From NCBI GenBank assembly GCA_038316355.1, contig JBBQAO010000096.1, positions 1 through 11,962 on the forward strand: 11,962 nucleotides of DNA. Direction: 5' to 3'. Of this stretch, positions 1-8,082 are shown piece after piece. The number at the start of each line of letters is the position of its first letter. The stretch's first letter is position 1. The position numbers and the translations under genes were made by a program. Source of the DNA: Ga0077527 sp038316355. Its GTDB lineage: Bacteria; Pseudomonadota; Gammaproteobacteria; Burkholderiales; SG8-41. Below the pieces are notes generated by a model that had not been told where the DNA came from, did no database searches, and worked only from the letters and a program-made list of their open reading frames with translations.

Positions 1-1
1 T

Positions 2-31
2 CTGGGACACTCCGACATCCCCATTAAATAA
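2..31 (+). pseudogene. Possible tail of a truncated tyrosine recombinase
   Basis: The window opens in a frame that reads LGHSDIPIK and then a TAA stop. LGHSDI matches the conserved box near the C-terminus of phage-type tyrosine recombinases (LGHS, usually followed by a threonine pair and then the catalytic tyrosine about nine residues on). Here the stop comes before any tyrosine, so if this is a recombinase it is cut short and inactive. Only nine codons are visible, so a chance match is quite possible. The large inverted repeat starting 19 nt downstream makes a disrupted mobile gene plausible. The rest of the gene would lie left of the window. Confidence 0.2.
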
Positions 32-49
32 TCAATAAAACAAGTATCC

Positions 50-279
50 ATTCAGTGCGTGCGGCAAACTCAGCGACCTTCCCTCACCCCCGCCCTCTGC
101 TCCGCTTCCAGTGTTCCCTTGTCCCGGAGGGAGAGGGGGCAACCCCCGTGCCACTCGATTTCAAGTGTTTGCTTGCCCCGACGATGGTTTTCTCCATCTC
201 CCTCCGGGACAAGGGAACACTGGAAGCGGAGCAGAGGGCGGGGGTGAGGGAAACTTTTGACTTTCCGCACGCACTGAAT
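50..279. repeat. Large nested inverted repeat (palindromic, possibly MITE/REP-like)
   Basis: Two pairs of arms nest around one centre. The outer arms, 50-64 and 265-279, are a perfect 15-bp inverted repeat (ATTCAGTGCGTGCGG and its complement). The inner arms, 79-134 and 197-252, pair perfectly over 56 bp. They are joined to the outer arms by 12-14 nt of mostly unpaired sequence. The 62-nt central loop can fold again, because 136-142 (GGGGCAA) pairs with 173-179. The inner arms begin CCCTCACCCCCG and contain GGAGGGAGAGGG, which recalls dispersed intergenic palindromes of Proteobacteria. Apparent reading frames across it on both strands are near mirror images produced by the palindrome and are not genes. 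I see no clear target-site duplication. It lies just past the 3' end of the ankyrin gene, so its transcript could fold and block or stabilise read-through. Confidence 0.9.
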
Positions 280-320
280 AGTTACGCCAAATATTTAAGA
301 AATAGCGCCAAGCGTGATTG

Positions 321-1037
321 CTACTTTGCGCCAGCCTTCTCCAGGATCTCCGCCATCACCCGGTAACCGCGCGCCTTCGCCAGGCTGAGCGGCGTGTTGC
401 CGTTGCGGTCGCTCAGTTGCAGGTTGGCACCGGCAGCGACCAATGCCTGCAGCGTCGCGATATGGTGCGGGCCGCCGTTGCCCAAAACGATGGATTCGAT
501 CAGCGCGGTCCAGTGCAGGTTATTGACGTGATCGAGCGGTGCGCCAGCGGCGATCAGTCGTTTGACTGCGCCGTGGTGGCCGAGGTGGGCGGCAGCGATC
601 AGCGCAGTACCGTCGTAGCGGCTGGTGGTCAGTTTCGCGCTTGCGCCTGCCGCGATCAGCGTGCGCAGGGCGTCTTCATTGTTGGCGACCGCGGCGATGG
701 TGACTGCGTCGTAACGGTCTTTTTCCAGCAGACCCGTGTTGGCGCCGGCTTTTGCCAGTGCGCTTATGGCTTCGACCCTGCCCGCATGGGTCGCGACATG
801 CAGTGGTGTGCGTCCGTAGGGATCACGGGCGTTGACGTCGGCTTTTGCGGCGATGAGTCGTTCGATTTCGACAACGTCGCCGCGATGCGCCGCCGCGTGC
901 AGCCCGCTGTAGCGGGATACTTCGGCGGCGCCGGGCGGTACCTGCGCCGACGTCATGGCCGGCACCAGCAGCGCGATACCGCACACGGTGGCCCGCAGGA
1001 GGTGCGTGAATGACAAAGGCAGGGTGGTCCGGTTCAT
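321..1037 (-). CDS. Exported ankyrin-repeat protein
   Basis: The product has 238 residues. Residues 1-31 look like a Sec signal peptide: a positive N-terminus, a hydrophobic stretch at about 18-27, then a likely cut after T-S-A (29-31). The rest is about six ankyrin repeats from residue 43 to the end, with the typical pattern D-x-x-G-x-T-P-L-H-x-A (for example RDPYGRTPLHVA at 71-82) and L-I-A-A-G-A turns at 127-132 and 161-166. Ankyrin repeats bind partner proteins, and no enzyme domain is present, so a periplasmic scaffold or protective partner is the most that can be inferred. The ATG is preceded by GGGAGA at a normal distance. The gene starts 24 nt after the GlcG/HbpS-like gene and is probably co-transcribed with it. 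Specific function unknown. Confidence 0.88.
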   Translation of the reverse strand: MNRTTLPLSFTHLLRATVCGIALLVPAMTSAQVPPGAAEVSRYSGLHAAAHRGDVVEIERLIAAKADVNARDPYGRTPLHVATHAGRVEAISALAKAGANTGLLEKDRYDAVTIAAVANNEDALRTLIAAGASAKLTTSRYDGTALIAAAHLGHHGAVKRLIAAGAPLDHVNNLHWTALIESIVLGNGGPHHIATLQALVAAGANLQLSDRNGNTPLSLAKARGYRVMAEILEKAGAK

Positions 1038-1061
1038 TGCGTGTCTCCCGGGATATTATGG

Positions 1062-1553
1062 TTACCTGAGCTGGTCCTTGACCTGTTCCAGCGCGGCGAG
1101 TGCGCATTGCTCGTCGAGGTGGCCGCCGGGTGCACCGCCAATGCCGACCGCGCCGATTACGTCATTGCCGGCGCGCACCGGCACGCCACCGCCAAGCAGC
1201 AGGAATCCGGAGATGTACACCAGATTTGCGGCCGCGGGATTTTTCTGCGCGGCTTCCATCATCGCTTGCGTGTTGTTGCGGGCGGAAGCGGCGGTGTATG
1301 CCTTCTGCAGGCTTGCGTTGAGGGTGTGCGGGCCGGCGTTGTCGGCGCGCTGCACGGCGCGCACAGTGCCGGCGCGGTCAACCACGGTTGCAGTCACCGC
1401 GTAACCCTTGCCACTGCACGAAGCGACGCTGGCGGCAGCGACCTGGTTGGCGAGTTCCAGCGAAATGTTTTTCTCGGTGCGGATGCCCTGGGCTTGGGCT
1501 AGCGTGGTGGTGGCGAGCAGTGCGACAACGGACAGCTGAATGATTTTGTGCAT
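1062..1553 (-). CDS. Exported GlcG/HbpS-family protein
   Basis: The product has 163 residues in the GlcG/HbpS family (Pfam Haem_degrading, formerly DUF336). The frame is open further upstream, but I chose the ATG at 1553 because it has a strong AGGAGA ribosome site six nt ahead and is followed at once by a signal peptide (MHKIIQLSVVALLATTTLAQA). Family features include the segment with VVDRAGTVRAVQRADNAG (57-74), the helix with SLQKAYTAAS (81-90), and the glycine-rich end LLLGGGVPVR to GAVGIGGAPGGHLDEQCA (118-151). Relatives bind haem or sit beside glycolate and other catabolic genes, and many are periplasmic with no proven activity. Here the partner is an exported ankyrin protein, which suggests a periplasmic pair. 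Haem binding is inference from the family. Confidence 0.88.
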   Translation of the reverse strand: MHKIIQLSVVALLATTTLAQAQGIRTEKNISLELANQVAAASVASCSGKGYAVTATVVDRAGTVRAVQRADNAGPHTLNASLQKAYTAASARNNTQAMMEAAQKNPAAANLVYISGFLLLGGGVPVRAGNDVIGAVGIGGAPGGHLDEQCALAALEQVKDQLR

Positions 1554-1575
1554 GATGTTCTCCTGGGTTGTCATT

Positions 1576-1608
1576 GCGGTTGGGTGTTGCAACCGCGGGA
1601 GAACTATA
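1576..1608 (-). promoter_or_regulatory. Leader of the GlcG-like gene: -10 box candidate and inverted repeat
   Basis: On the minus strand TATAGT (1603-1608) is a good -10 hexamer about 50 nt before the GlcG-like start codon, but no convincing -35 lies upstream. Just downstream of it is a 7-bp inverted repeat with a 7-nt loop (GCGGTTG at 1576-1582 and its complement at 1590-1596). Its place between the -10 and the start codon would suit an operator or an RNA hairpin in the leader. The neighbouring response regulator is a possible binder, but nothing in the sequence proves it. Confidence 0.35.
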
Positions 1609-1649
1609 AAAATCCGCGCCACCTGCGCCTATCCGCAGGATTACGCTGG

Positions 1650-1677
1650 GGCCTCCGTAGAAGTACGGAGTGAGGCC
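1650..1677 (-). terminator. Hairpin after the response-regulator gene
   Basis: Directly after the response-regulator stop codon the DNA forms a hairpin: GGCC (1650-1653) with GGCC (1674-1677), and TCCGTA (1654-1659) with TACGGA (1664-1669), with a 4-nt bulge and a GAAG loop. It could end the protease-kinase-regulator transcript. It lacks a run of T after the stem on the minus strand, so it is not a standard intrinsic terminator. Confidence 0.35.
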
Positions 1678-1678
1678 T

Positions 1679-2302
1679 TCAGACGGGATCTTCGACCAGC
1701 GCCGCGTAACGAAGGATCAGTTGTGCCAGTGATTTGGCGTCGAGTTTGGCGAACAGGTTGGCGCGGTGGGTTTCGACGGTGCGCGGCGAGACGTCTAGCG
1801 CGCGGCCGATTTCCTTGTTGGTGAGTCCGGCGACGATCAGGCCCAGGACTTCGCGTTCGCGTTCCGAGAGCTGTGCATACCGTTGGCGGGCATCGCGGTC
1901 ATCGCGATTGCGTTCGCGTGAACGGACATGCTGCTGCACGGCTGCCTGCAGCGCATCCAGCAGTTGCTGGTCATCGACAGGTTTTTCAAGGAACTCCGCG
2001 GCGCCGGATTTGAAAGCGCGCCGGCACAGTTCCACCGTGCCGTGGCCGGTCAAAATGATCACCGGCTGGTCCACGCCTTCGGTAATCAATTGGTCCAGCA
2101 CGGCCAGCCCGCTGATGCCGGGCATGCGCACGTCGAGCACGATGGCGCCGATGCTGTCGCGGTCGAATTGCGCCATGAATTCCTGCGGATTGGCCCAGGT
2201 CTGCACGCGCAGACCCACGGTGCCGATCAGCAGTGCGAGACCATCGCGTACCGCGGTATCGTCGTCAATCAGATGAATCAGTGGTGACAGCGGGCTGTTC
2301 AT
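1679..2302 (-). CDS. FixJ/LuxR-family response regulator
   Basis: The product has 207 residues. Residues 8-122 form a receiver domain: acidic pair D13/D14, phospho-acceptor D57 in IVLDVRMPG, switch threonine T85 in LTGHG and K107 in EKP. After a charged linker (127-143) comes a LuxR/FixJ-type helix-turn-helix with LSEREREVLGLIVAGLTNKE (145-164) and DVSPRTVETHRANLFAKL. The order and motifs are those of FixJ-, TtrR- and DctR-type activators. The start overlaps the kinase stop as ATGA and no separate Shine-Dalgarno is visible, so translation is probably coupled. The kinase upstream is the obvious phosphate donor. Targets are unknown; nearby candidates are its own operon and the GlcG-ankyrin pair downstream. 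Confidence 0.95.
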   Translation of the reverse strand: MNSPLSPLIHLIDDDTAVRDGLALLIGTVGLRVQTWANPQEFMAQFDRDSIGAIVLDVRMPGISGLAVLDQLITEGVDQPVIILTGHGTVELCRRAFKSGAAEFLEKPVDDQQLLDALQAAVQQHVRSRERNRDDRDARQRYAQLSEREREVLGLIVAGLTNKEIGRALDVSPRTVETHRANLFAKLDAKSLAQLILRYAALVEDPV

Positions 2303-3750
2303 GCGGAGGGCACCAACGGCAGTTGCAGCGTGAAGGCCGCACCGCGCGGCATGTGAGCTGCAGCGGTAAGTGCGCCACCCATTCCGGCGGCGAGTGATTC
2401 GCAGAGACTCAGGCCCAGACCGAGGCCGCCCTCGCGGGTTGTGAAAAACGGCTCGAACAATCGTGGCAGTACATCGGCGGCGATGCCGGGGCCGCTGTCG
2501 CGCACCGTGAGCACACCCTTGTGGTTGGCCGCAGTCATGGCAAGAATCAGCTTGCGTTCACCGACCGGGACCTGCGCCAGCGCCTGCAAGGCATTGATCA
2601 GCAGGTTGTGGATGATCTGTTCCAAAGCCACTGGTTCGGCAAGCACGGAGACTGCCGCACTGTTGACTGCCGGTTTGACGGCGAGCCGCTGCAGTTCGGG
2701 CTCAAGCAGGTATAACGCATTGCCCACTGCAGCTTCGAGGCTCACAGGCTGCAACTGTCCGGCAACATCGGGCCGCTCGACGATGCGGCGCAGGCGCCCC
2801 ACCACATCGGCTGCGCGACGGGCCTGTTCGGCAGCGCGCTGCATGGCCTCGCGCGCCGTGTCGAGTTCCGGTGGATCGTCGTCCAGCAGGCGACGCGCGG
2901 CCTGGGTATTGGCGAGCAGTGCAGTCAGCGGCTGGTTGAGTTCATGCGCCATGCCCGCGGCAAGTTCGCCCAGAGTGTTCAGGCGCGCAACCTGGCCCAG
3001 GCGCAGCAGTTCTTCGGCGCGGCGTCGTTTGGCGCGCTGACGTTCGAGGGCGAGCAGGGCGGCCAGAGCCGCTGCAGTGAGCAGTGTCCAGCCCAGCATT
3101 TTTATCCAGGGCAGGTCAGCCCCGCCCACATTGCGTACGGCGACCACCACAAAGGGTTGACTGTCAGCGGCGAGGCGTTTGCGGAAATCGAATTGCCACC
3201 AGCCCCTGTGGCCGTGGCCGGGCTGCAGCACAAACTGCTGGCCGTTGTATTGGAGCAGCACCCGAACCGGGCTGGTTTCGCGCGGCATCGGCCATTCTTC
3301 CCAAGGTACCATGCCGCGCAGATCGATCTGAGCCGCGTAACTGTTAAGTATGGCGGCTTGCACCAGCTGATAACGGCCATTGGCGAAATCGACCGAAGCC
3401 ACTGCGGCCCGCCGGTTGTGCCGCGACTCGTCTTCTGCGCTGCGTAGTGCAGCATCTGGCCATGTGCTTTCAACTTTGCGTTGCTGCACGTTGAGGATCT
3501 GCGGATATACCGATGGAATGCGTTGCTCGGGATGCGCGGCGTGGTTGTCCGGCTGCAACAGCACCAGCATTGCCATTACCGCATCGTGCTGTGCGGTGCG
3601 CTGACTGAGCAGTCGGTGGACGATGCGCGCATCGGTTTCGAAGGCGGCGCGCAGATTGCTGAACTCCAGCCGTGCAATGACAACGCAGCCGACGGCGGCC
3701 ACCACCACACCGGCGATCGCGACAGCCAGCTGGTTGTGGCGGAACGTCAT
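2299..3750 (-). CDS. Membrane sensor histidine kinase
   Basis: The product has 483 residues. A first membrane segment (about 7-27) and a second (about 216-236) enclose a periplasmic region of about 185 residues that I cannot assign to a known sensor fold. The cytoplasmic part has the H-box with H269 (MAHELNQPL), the N-box HNLLINALQAL (381-391), the G1 box DSGPGI (418-423), the F-box LFEPFFTTREGG (431-442) and the G2 box GLGLGLSLCESLA. All residues needed for autophosphorylation appear present. The layout matches the DctB/TtrS/FixL-like class paired with FixJ-type regulators. The gene starts 13 nt after the protease stop. No Shine-Dalgarno is visible before this ATG, so coupling to the upstream gene or a nearby alternative start is possible. 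Confidence 0.93.
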   Translation of the reverse strand: MTFRHNQLAVAIAGVVVAAVGCVVIARLEFSNLRAAFETDARIVHRLLSQRTAQHDAVMAMLVLLQPDNHAAHPEQRIPSVYPQILNVQQRKVESTWPDAALRSAEDESRHNRRAAVASVDFANGRYQLVQAAILNSYAAQIDLRGMVPWEEWPMPRETSPVRVLLQYNGQQFVLQPGHGHRGWWQFDFRKRLAADSQPFVVVAVRNVGGADLPWIKMLGWTLLTAAALAALLALERQRAKRRRAEELLRLGQVARLNTLGELAAGMAHELNQPLTALLANTQAARRLLDDDPPELDTAREAMQRAAEQARRAADVVGRLRRIVERPDVAGQLQPVSLEAAVGNALYLLEPELQRLAVKPAVNSAAVSVLAEPVALEQIIHNLLINALQALAQVPVGERKLILAMTAANHKGVLTVRDSGPGIAADVLPRLFEPFFTTREGGLGLGLSLCESLAAGMGGALTAAAHMPRGAAFTLQLPLVPSA

Positions 3751-3763
3751 GGCAGGAAGGTGT

Positions 3764-4585
3764 TCAGCGCCGCGCCGCGTTATACAGCGGCATCACCGCC
3801 GGCAGTAGCGCTTCGATCTGCTGGATGCGGCTGGTTTCGGCGGGATGGGTGCTGAGGAATTCCGGCGGGCGGCTGTTGCTCTGCCCGGCCTTGAGCATTT
3901 TCTGCCACAGCGTGACGCCGGCGCGCGGATCGTAGCCGGCGCGGGCCGAGAGTTCGAGGCCGATGCGATCGGCCTCGGATTCATCACTGCGGCTGAAGGT
4001 CGTGGCGATCAGGGCTTCATAACCTGCGTTCGCCAGGCTTGCCGCGCCGTCGCCCAGTCCGAGCAGTGCGGCGCCGATGCCGATTGCGGTCTGTGCGGCG
4101 ATGGCCTGTGACACCTGTTCGCGGGAATGTTCGCGCAAGGCATGGGCGATTTCGTGGCCCATCACCACGGCGATTTCGTCGTCACTGAGGTTCAGGCGTT
4201 TGATCAGCCCGGTATAAAACATGATTTTGCCGCCGGGCATGCAGAAGGCATTCAGCTCATCGCTGCTGATGGTGTTGACTTCCCATTTCCAGCCCGGAGC
4301 GTCGGCGCGGAAGGCGCGGGTCTGCGGCGTGATGCGGCTGGCGATGGCGCGCACGCGGCTGGTCAGCGCCGGTTCGGTGTTGAGCGTGCCTTTTTTCGCA
4401 GAATCGGCCCGCAGCTTGCCGTAGGCCTGTACTGCCATCTTGTCGAGTTCGGCCGATGACACCAGCAGCAGTTGTTTGCGTTCAGCGCCGACGACACCGC
4501 CGGAAGTGGTGGACTGGCAGCCTTCCGAGGCACCCAAAGCGATAGCGGCGAGCGTAACAGCGATTAATTTGTAAATCGTGGCCAT
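3764..4585 (-). CDS. M48-family metalloprotease, LoiP/YcaL-like, exported
   Basis: The product has 273 residues. I chose the ATG at 4585 over one six codons upstream because GGAGGAG lies just ahead of it. The N-terminus is a hydrophobic export signal (about 5-19) followed by Cys23. The residues before the cysteine (S-E-G) are a poor lipobox, so lipidation is uncertain. The zinc site is HEIAH at 144-148 with the third ligand E204 in SDESEADRIGL. The conserved C-terminal LSTHP is at 244-248. Relatives such as E. coli LoiP and YcaL are small envelope proteases that degrade damaged outer-membrane proteins; that role here is inference. It is the first gene of an apparent operon with the kinase and regulator, so its level, or envelope damage itself, may be tied to that signalling pair. 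Confidence 0.92.
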   Translation of the reverse strand: MATIYKLIAVTLAAIALGASEGCQSTTSGGVVGAERKQLLLVSSAELDKMAVQAYGKLRADSAKKGTLNTEPALTSRVRAIASRITPQTRAFRADAPGWKWEVNTISSDELNAFCMPGGKIMFYTGLIKRLNLSDDEIAVVMGHEIAHALREHSREQVSQAIAAQTAIGIGAALLGLGDGAASLANAGYEALIATTFSRSDESEADRIGLELSARAGYDPRAGVTLWQKMLKAGQSNSRPPEFLSTHPAETSRIQQIEALLPAVMPLYNAARR

Positions 4586-4606
4586 ACACTCCTCCAGTTG
4601 CATATA

Positions 4607-4659
4607 GAGCGGATTTTACCGCGGTGGTTCCGGCGGTTATGAGCGGATTTCAACCGCGG
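4607..4659. promoter_or_regulatory. Pair of direct repeats between divergent genes
   Basis: GAGCGGATTTTACCGCGG (4607-4624) and GAGCGGATTTCAACCGCGG (4641-4659) begin 34 nt apart, about three helical turns. They share the first ten bases and the last six. They fill most of the 100-nt gap between the protease start (minus strand) and the upstream edge of the ABC-F promoter. The spacing on one face of the helix suggests a protein-binding pair that could act on either gene. Confidence 0.4.
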
Positions 4660-4674
4660 GCAGGGCAATCTGCG

Positions 4675-4680
4675 TAGAAT
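4675..4680 (+). promoter_or_regulatory. -10 box candidate for the ABC-F gene
   Basis: TAGAAT lies 30 nt ahead of the ABC-F start codon and differs from TATAAT by one base. There is no clear -35 at 16-18 nt upstream. The nearest, TTTCAA at 4648-4653, is 21 nt away and lies within the second direct repeat. The gene's ribosome site is AGGA just before the ATG. Confidence 0.35.
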
Positions 4681-4710
4681 GCGCCCCTTTGTCAGCAGAC
4701 GCAGGATACG

Positions 4711-6330
<1,620 letters not shown>

Positions 6331-6395
6331 TCTCATAAAAAATAAATAAAATCAATTAGTTATTAAATTGTTGTCTGACTGGCGACTTCCAGGGC

Positions 6396-6635
6396 TTATT
6401 TTTTGATCTGTTCGGCCCGGTCGCGCAGTGTGGCGAGTTGTTCCACGACTTCCTTGTTCTGCACGTAGTTCGCTGTCGAATCGGCGGAAGGATGCAGACT
6501 GTCTTTAGCTGCGGCAATAATGCCGAGCATTTGCTGTGCGATGTCGAATCGCGGATCACCCGCTTTGATCGGGCTTGCGAATTTTTCATGTTCATCGAGC
6601 CACGTCCTCAAATTGCCGAAGTCCATTTTCGTCAT
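6396..6635 (-). CDS. Small helical protein of unknown function
   Basis: The product has 79 residues and I do not recognise it. It is charged and predicted mostly helical by eye, with no cysteine, no membrane segment and no signal peptide. The last third (NKEVVEQLATLRDRAEQIKK) could form a coiled coil. The start at 6635 is supported by AGGTG six nt ahead; a second ATG three codons on lacks such a site. It follows the EAL reading frame by 95 nt on the same strand, so it could be the last gene of the kai operon. That gap, however, also holds a perfect TTGACA (minus strand, 6679-6684) without a good -10 box, so it may have its own promoter. It converges on the ABC-F gene, whose stop is 65 nt away across an AT-rich stretch. 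Confidence 0.65.
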   Translation of the reverse strand: MTKMDFGNLRTWLDEHEKFASPIKAGDPRFDIAQQMLGIIAAAKDSLHPSADSTANYVQNKEVVEQLATLRDRAEQIKK

Positions 6636-6730
6636 CTGATCACCTGTGAATTGTTAGCAGGCCCTGGTTTTAAGGTCGTGTCAATCCCAAGCCTGCAAGG
6701 TATGAGAAAAGGTAATGGTCAAGGTTCATG

Positions 6731-7960
6731 TCAGAGGTGGGCCAGGAATTGTGTTTCGAAGATTTCGACCGGCACTGGTTTGCTGAACAAAAACCCCTGC
6801 ATTTCGTCGCACTCCAGCAATCGCAACAGCCGCGATTGCTCCTCGGTTTCGACGCCTTCCGCCACCACCTTGAGCTTCAGGGAATGAGCCAGGTTGATGA
6901 TCGTGGATACCAGCGCCAGTCGTTCCGGCCCGGTGGTCATGTCGGTCACGAACGAGCGGTCGATTTTCAGGGTGTCCACCGGCAGCTTGGCGAGGTAACT
7001 CAGTGAAGAAAATCCGGTGCCAAAGTCGTCGATGGCGATCGTCACCCCCATGTTGCGGATCGCTTGCAGACTGAAGATGTTGTGTTCGACATCCCCCATG
7101 ATCAGACTTTCGGTGATTTCCAGTTCGAGGCCCGCTGCTGCTTGCGGGTGGATGCCGATGACCTGGCTGATTTCGGCGACGAAACCGCGATTGGCCAACT
7201 GCAGGGGCGATACGTTCACCGCAACGCGCACGGCAGGAAGGCCTGCAGCGCTCCAGCGCAGGTAATCGGCGATGGCTTTCCGGAGCGCCCAGCGCCCGAC
7301 TTCATAGATCAATCCGGTTTCCTCCAGGATGGGGATAAAACGGCCCGGGGGCACCAGCCCGCTTGCCGGATCATTCCACCGGATCAGCGCCTCCGCGCTG
7401 GTCATCCTGCCGCTCATGAGATTCACCTTGGGCTGGTAATAGAGCACAAACTCTTTGTTGTCGAGCGCCCGCCGCAACTGGTTTTCCAGGGCGAGCTTGC
7501 CGGCAACCGCTTCGGTCATTTTCTTCGTATGAAACAGGAATCGTTCGCCGCCGGATTTGGCTGTTTTGAGCGCGGCTTCGGCGTTCTTCAGCAGGATGTC
7601 GGCCTCGATGCCGTCATCCGGGAACAGCGCTGCGCCGATCTTGGTGGCAATCCGGAACTTGGCGTCATTCAGGGGGAACTGGTGCTCAAGGAAAGCCGCT
7701 ATTTTTTTCTCGACCAAGTGCGCCAGATTGCCATCCGGACTGACGTCCGGCATCACGATGGCAAAATGATCTGCGCCAATCCGCGCCAGCATGCTGGTGT
7801 CACCGACGTTGTGCTGCAGCCACCCTGCAATCTGTTTCAGCAGTTCGTCGCCGGCCGCCCGGCCGAGACTGTCGTTGATGTTCTTGAAGCGGTCGACATC
7901 GATCAGGAACACGGCAAGTTTGTGTCCGGCTGCGACCGCGTCGCGTATGAATTGCGCCAC
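6731..7960 (-). CDS. GGDEF-EAL part of a frameshifted cyclic-di-GMP signalling protein
   Basis: This frame holds the output half of the split PAS-GAF-GAF-GGDEF-EAL protein. The GTG at 7960 is only the first possible start and lies inside the GGDEF domain; the open frame with homology runs back to about 8110 (DPLTGLANRSLFLERV is encoded just upstream of 7960). In full-protein numbering GGDEF spans about 543-700, and its signature is GADHF (623-627), so cyclase activity is unlikely; no RxxD inhibitory site precedes it. The EAL domain (about 720-965) looks complete: EALIRW (751-756), NVSPLQL, LELEITES, IDDFGTGFSSL, LKIDRSF and VVAEGVETEEQ. It should therefore hydrolyse cyclic-di-GMP to pGpG, with the degenerate GGDEF as a possible GTP sensor. 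On its own this frame has no plausible start, so function depends on the frame being joined. Confidence 0.8.
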   Translation of the reverse strand: MAQFIRDAVAAGHKLAVFLIDVDRFKNINDSLGRAAGDELLKQIAGWLQHNVGDTSMLARIGADHFAIVMPDVSPDGNLAHLVEKKIAAFLEHQFPLNDAKFRIATKIGAALFPDDGIEADILLKNAEAALKTAKSGGERFLFHTKKMTEAVAGKLALENQLRRALDNKEFVLYYQPKVNLMSGRMTSAEALIRWNDPASGLVPPGRFIPILEETGLIYEVGRWALRKAIADYLRWSAAGLPAVRVAVNVSPLQLANRGFVAEISQVIGIHPQAAAGLELEITESLIMGDVEHNIFSLQAIRNMGVTIAIDDFGTGFSSLSYLAKLPVDTLKIDRSFVTDMTTGPERLALVSTIINLAHSLKLKVVAEGVETEEQSRLLRLLECDEMQGFLFSKPVPVEIFETQFLAHL

Positions 7961-8082
7961 CCGCTCGAGAAACAGGCTGCGATTGGCGAGTCCCGTCAGT
8001 GGATCGTAAAAAGCGAGGTAATTGAGCCGCTCCTGCTTGTCGATGAAATCATGCGCAAACGCGATATTGTCCGCAATATCCG

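Noticed and set aside
1..320. CRISPR array or RNA gene at the left edge
   Set aside because: The repeat is a single nested palindrome without regular spacers, and I see no tRNA or rRNA features there or elsewhere in the window.
55..366. Open frames on both strands across the left-edge palindrome
   Set aside because: They translate the two arms of the inverted repeat and give near mirror-image peptides; no ribosome site or protein-like composition.
318..1013. 231-codon open frame on the plus strand opposite the ankyrin gene
   Set aside because: The minus strand encodes clear ankyrin repeats and a signal peptide; the plus-strand product shows no family feature.
1554..1622. Longer N-terminus for the GlcG-like protein from 1622
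   Set aside because: It would place 23 residues before a clear signal peptide; the ATG at 1553 has the ribosome site.
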